From positions 1 to 8,163 of the forward strand of contig JAFDYP010000602.1 in NCBI GenBank assembly GCA_018267355.1: a DNA stretch of 8,163 nucleotides, written 5' to 3'. Below the pieces are notes generated by a model. That model made no database searches. It was not told the origin of the DNA and saw only the letters and a list, made by a program, of their open reading frames with translations. A program made the position numbers and the translations under genes. Origin of the DNA: Bacteroidota bacterium (lineage in GTDB: Bacteria; Bacteroidota; Bacteroidia; Chitinophagales; LD1). Positions 6,280 to 8,163 of this stretch are shown here, piece after piece (within the stretch, counting starts at the first letter, position 1; the number at the start of each line of letters is the position of its first letter).

Positions 6280-6906
6280 ATGTCAGCAGCTACAGGCAAT
6301 GCCTACGCCGAAAAATGGACGCTGGAGCGCACGCTCCGCACCCTCACCACGATAGACCAACTCTCCCAGGACCCTACCTACCTCTACCTCGGCCAGGCGC
6401 TGAGCGCGGTAGGTACCTATGATGATGTGTGGCGCTACTGGCGCAGCAAATGGCGGCGGCGCGCAGAGATACTGGACCTGATGAAGCAGATCATGCAGCG
6501 CTTTGAGAGCCGCATATTTGTGAAGATGGCCAATAAAGAGATACCCGAGCGCGTGGGTATGTTTGCGCTGCGGCACCACTATGGCTGGTGCAGGGAGAAG
6601 GAGAAGACCACTCAAACGGTAGACCACAGCTATATAGACCAGGAGCCGGTGAGCGAGCCTGCTCCCGCCGCTGATAGCAAACGTACGCCGCAGCAGCAGA
6701 CTGCTCCACCACAGGTGAAAGCAGAAGCGGCGCCCTACGGCCCGATACATGATGCCGCCCGTTCGCGCCACATGCAGACAAAGTACAACCAGAAGCACCC
6801 CGACCAGCCACTGCGCGAGCCGCTACCGTACTACAAAGGCCAGCCTCCCAAAGACCTGCCGGCTATAAAGTTTGAGAATGGATATTTTTTGGGGAGGTGT
6901 GCGTGA
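6280..6906 (+). CDS. Hypothetical protein with phage DNA-packaging (small terminase)-like helical domain
   Basis: A 208-residue soluble protein without signal peptide or membrane segment. Residues ~14-105 are helical and read YLYLGQALSAVGTYDDVWRYW, then LDLMKQIMQRFESRIFVKMANKEIPERVGMFALRHHYGW. A VGTY...W helix pair, an I(M/E)xRxESRIF helix, then xxMFALRxxYGW is the pattern I know from small-terminase-like/DNA-packaging proteins of Bacteroidota phages, which bind DNA next to a large terminase. No large terminase, portal or other phage gene is visible here. From ~110 to 150 comes a Pro/Gln/Ala-rich linker. The C-terminal ~50 residues are basic and Pro-rich (YYKGQPPKDLPAIKFENGYF). The stop codon directly abuts the first copy of a structured repeat, so the natural C-terminus may have been changed. 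The gene is likely real (own promoter element, coherent codon use); the phage link is from memory of the pattern. Confidence 0.7.
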   Translation: MSAATGNAYAEKWTLERTLRTLTTIDQLSQDPTYLYLGQALSAVGTYDDVWRYWRSKWRRRAEILDLMKQIMQRFESRIFVKMANKEIPERVGMFALRHHYGWCREKEKTTQTVDHSYIDQEPVSEPAPAADSKRTPQQQTAPPQVKAEAAPYGPIHDAARSRHMQTKYNQKHPDQPLREPLPYYKGQPPKDLPAIKFENGYFLGRCA

Positions 6907-7045
6907 TCGTTGCGTTATAAACGCAATGCAGAGGAGTCACGCGTTTGGAAACGCGCGACAGAGAGGGAAGGTTCGTAGTCGCCCGCCACAGGCCTTCCTT
7001 CGCACTACGAACAGCTTTTTTTATTTTGGGCTACGGAGGGCGGGG
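6907..7045 (+). repeat. Structured repeat element, copy 1
   Basis: A ~139-bp element found again at 7861-7997. Blocks 6967-6986 (20 nt) and 6994-7033 (40 nt) are identical in both copies, and the rest is similar with a 3-nt gap. In order it has: hairpin TTGCGTT-ATA-AACGCAA (6910-6926); an 11-bp stem GTCACGCGTTT/AAACGCGCGAC with one mismatch (6936-6959); and a 9-bp perfect stem GTTCGTAGT/ACTACGAAC (6971-6979, 7004-7012) followed by seven Ts. Similarity continues past the T-run to the GCGGGG at 7040-7045, more than a terminator needs. It starts right after the stop codon of the upstream gene. It resembles REP/MITE-type dispersed repeats in general form; no transposase is in the window. Confidence 0.75.
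6971..7027 (+). terminator. Intrinsic-terminator-like hairpin in repeat copy 1
   Basis: The 9-bp perfect stem GTTCGTAGT/ACTACGAAC encloses a 24-nt loop. After AGC come seven Ts, an A and four Ts (7016-7027). Placed 65 nt after the 6280 gene's stop codon, it would end that transcript. The large loop is unusual for a terminator and can pair with the preceding GGAAGG (6966-6971) through CCTTCC (6993-6998). Confidence 0.6.
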
Positions 7046-7076
7046 TTTGAATTTATCCAATAAGCGCATATCTTAG
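7046..7076 (+). promoter_or_regulatory. Promoter of the lipoprotein pair
   Basis: TTTG (7046-7049), a 19-bp spacer, and TATCTTAG (7069-7076, one mismatch to TAnnTTTG) give the best -33/-7 pair in the window. The expected start site is about 7080-7083, a few bases before the ATG at 7088. The -33 box begins at the first base after repeat copy 1. Confidence 0.6.
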
Positions 7077-7087
7077 TACATAATATT

Positions 7088-7369
7088 ATGAAATACGTAC
7101 TACCTATATTGCTCTCTCTCATGCTCACAATGAGTACCAGCTGCCGCAAGACCTGCTACAAATGCTCGGTCTACCATTTCCTGGCATATCGCATAGACAC
7201 CAGCTATCAGAATGGGGTGCCCGTCTATGATACCAGCGGTGGTGAGGATGTGGGTATACCGGAGCATTTCAGTAGCTGCGAAGTGAACGCTTCCTATCAT
7301 TATGACAATTATGTCCAGCCCTTTGCATTGCACCCCGACAGCCTCATTTTCTGCATCCACGAAAACTAA
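7088..7369 (+). CDS. Small Cys-rich lipoprotein-like protein A
   Basis: A 93-residue exported protein. The N-terminus MKYVLPILLSLMLTMSTSC is a signal peptide ending in a lipobox-like STS-C, so lipidation at Cys19 is likely though the -3 residue is not the usual Leu. Directly after it comes CRKTCYKCS, giving Cys19, Cys23 and Cys26. Two more cysteines follow at the SSCEV and IFCIHEN segments (64 and 89). It shares this CRKxCxxCS start and the overall Cys layout with the next gene, so the two are paralogs. No known domain recognised. It has its own promoter at 7046-7076, and protein B follows after 11 nt. Confidence 0.72.
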   Translation: MKYVLPILLSLMLTMSTSCRKTCYKCSVYHFLAYRIDTSYQNGVPVYDTSGGEDVGIPEHFSSCEVNASYHYDNYVQPFALHPDSLIFCIHEN

Positions 7370-7380
7370 CCTAAGACCTA

Positions 7381-7680
7381 ATGAAGACAACGATGATCCT
7401 GTCCGTCATGGCACTGGCGCTGGCCCTCGGAGGCTGCCGCAAGAGCTGCTTTAGGTGCTCCTACTCTGAAATCCATGCCAGGTCGCGCGACACCATAGCC
7501 CACATATATGGCAGTGACACTATATGGCAAACACTATATTACAACGGGTGGTCAAAACTGGAGATGCGCGAGGTATGTCCCAGTTCTCCACTGTACAAAG
7601 GTTTGGAAGCCCAGCCCGGAGATACTCCACCTGCATTTACAGATGAGAACGGAAACACCTTTCATTGTCAGTTTGAATGA
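7381..7680 (+). CDS. Small Cys-rich lipoprotein B, paralog of A
   Basis: A 99-residue protein with a textbook lipoprotein signal: MKTTMILSVMALALALGGC, lipobox L-G-G-C with Cys19 as the lipidated residue. After it stands CRKSCFRCS, matching CRKTCYKCS of protein A in position and spacing. Both continue with an R-x-D-T segment about ten residues later. Two further cysteines (EVC at 66 and HCQFE at 96) mirror the two in protein A. The middle is hydrophilic with aromatic residues. The likely place is the outer or inner membrane, facing the periplasm or surface. It is 11 nt downstream of A, hence one transcript. No function can be read from the sequence. The conserved cysteines could form disulfides or bind a metal. 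Confidence 0.78.
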   Translation: MKTTMILSVMALALALGGCRKSCFRCSYSEIHARSRDTIAHIYGSDTIWQTLYYNGWSKLEMREVCPSSPLYKGLEAQPGDTPPAFTDENGNTFHCQFE

Positions 7681-7772
7681 TACACCCAGGTATCCCATCT
7701 TGTTGGAGTTGCATTTTGGTGGTTGTTACGATAAGCACTAGTGCCGCTCATGTGAAGTCCAATATATAGAAA

Positions 7773-7806
7773 TGACTAATTGACTAATCTATAGGATAAA
7801 CTATAG
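7773..7806. repeat. Short tandem and palindromic repeats in the AT-rich spacer
   Basis: TGACTAAT is repeated head-to-tail (7773-7788), directly followed by CTATAG (7789-7794), six bases, and CTATAG again (7801-7806). TATATAG also occurs at 7763-7769 and 7838-7844. The spacer from 7681 to 7860 (180 bp) holds no credible gene. Iterated palindromic hexamers suggest a protein-binding site, but AT-rich sequence produces these by chance fairly easily. Confidence 0.4.
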
Positions 7807-7860
7807 TAATGGACTGGATATATTTTTTATCGGACCATATATAGGTTTACGTGAATGATA

Positions 7861-7997
7861 ATCGCGGTATAAACGTAGCCCAGAATGGTCACTCGTTTAG
7901 AAACGCGTGACAGAATAGGTGAAGGTTCGTAGTCGCCCGCGGCAGCTTCCTTCGCACTACGAACAGCTTTTTTTATTTTGGGCTATGGAGAGCGGGG
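7861..7997 (+). repeat. Structured repeat element, copy 2
   Basis: The second copy of the 6907-7045 element, in the same orientation. The first hairpin is degraded here (TATAAACG is kept, its partner is not). The second hairpin, GTCACTCGTTT/AAACGCGTGAC (7889-7899, 7902-7912), has a T-G pair where copy 1 has an A-C mismatch. The third stem and T-run are identical (7925-7933, 7956-7964, T-run 7968-7974). Like copy 1 it ends about 50 nt before the start codon of a secreted protein, and it lies 180 bp after the lipoprotein pair. Confidence 0.75.
7925..7979 (+). terminator. Intrinsic-terminator-like hairpin in repeat copy 2
   Basis: The same 9-bp stem as in copy 1, with a 22-nt loop, followed by AGC, seven Ts, an A and four Ts. 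It may end the lipoprotein transcript, 245 nt past its last stop codon. Confidence 0.6.
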
Positions 7998-8051
7998 AGG
8001 GTACCCAAAAACACCTTATTGAGGCAGTTAATAATGGAATAGAAAATACAC

Positions 8052-8163
8052 ATGGCAATCAGTAAGTACCATACATTGATTCTGACTTTCATAGTAGTGT
8101 TTTCTTTCACCTCCAATGAAGTACTATCGCAAATACCTCCCCTTTTTGATATACAAACATTTA
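8052..8163 (+). CDS. Secreted protein, N-terminal fragment (cut by window edge)
   Basis: From ATG 8052, 37 codons are open to the window end. The peptide has a signal sequence: MAISKYHTLILTFIVVFSF, then a likely cleavage near EVLS-Q (about 26/27), followed by IPPLFDIQTF. Bacteroidota exported proteins often begin with Gln after cleavage. Nothing can be said about function. It starts 54 nt after repeat copy 2; no convincing -7 element is seen, so the start is less certain. Confidence 0.55.
   Translation, partial: MAISKYHTLILTFIVVFSFTSNEVLSQIPPLFDIQTF

Noticed and set aside
7139..7170. Heme-binding CxxCH motif in the lipoproteins
   Set aside because: The CxxC is followed by Ser, not His, in both paralogs.
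7508..7741. Second open frame overlapping lipoprotein B
   Set aside because: It overlaps a gene with a clear lipobox and paralog; the product has no signal or motif.
6971..7964. Integron attC sites flanking gene cassettes
   Set aside because: The hairpins begin GTT and end AAC, the reverse of the attC order (AAC...GTT outer boxes), and there is no integrase. The cassette-like look comes from the repeats only.
1..8163. CRISPR array, tRNA or rRNA genes
   Set aside because: No regularly spaced repeats of CRISPR length and no cloverleaf or rRNA-like sequence noticed on either strand.

Overview
The window reads as a chromosomal stretch of a Bacteroidota bacterium, most likely a Chitinophagales/Chitinophagaceae-type member. 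The reasons are the yicC-gmk pair, an ApaG/DUF502/PagL-like complement, small lipoproteins, frequent ATA isoleucine codons, absence of clear Shine-Dalgarno sequences, and several matches to the Bacteroidota -7 promoter element TAnnTTTG just upstream of start codons. The lineage is inferred from these features only.

Positions 1-5811 are a compact housekeeping block. On the minus strand: the start of apaG (cut by the window edge), gmk, and yicC 4 bp upstream of gmk (probable yicC-gmk operon). A secreted TPR protein (+) diverges from yicC. It converges on a two-helix DUF502 membrane protein (-), with the two stop codons directly abutting as TGATCA. DUF502 diverges from a PagL/acyloxyacyl-hydrolase-like outer-membrane barrel (+). 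That gene converges on rnpA, which lies downstream of rpmH on the minus strand; the L34 gene is not in the supplied long-ORF list and was found by reading the sequence.

Positions 5812-6279 are a 468-bp gene-free gap. It holds the rpmH promoter, a purine-rich tract, two copies of a 16-bp repeat, an imperfect 16-bp direct repeat and a promoter for the next gene.

Positions 6280-8163 look like accessory DNA. An orphan 208-aa protein resembles the small-terminase/DNA-packaging helical domain of Bacteroidota phages. Next comes a roughly 138-bp structured repeat, two tandem paralogous Cys-rich small lipoprotein genes, an AT-rich spacer, a second copy of the same repeat, and the start of another secreted protein. 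Each repeat copy has a GTCAC-type hairpin followed by a 9-bp perfect stem and a seven-T run. The repeat could be a REP/MITE-like mobile element, a structured RNA, or an attenuator/terminator module. It brackets the lipoprotein pair like a cassette, and this is the most novel-looking part of the window.
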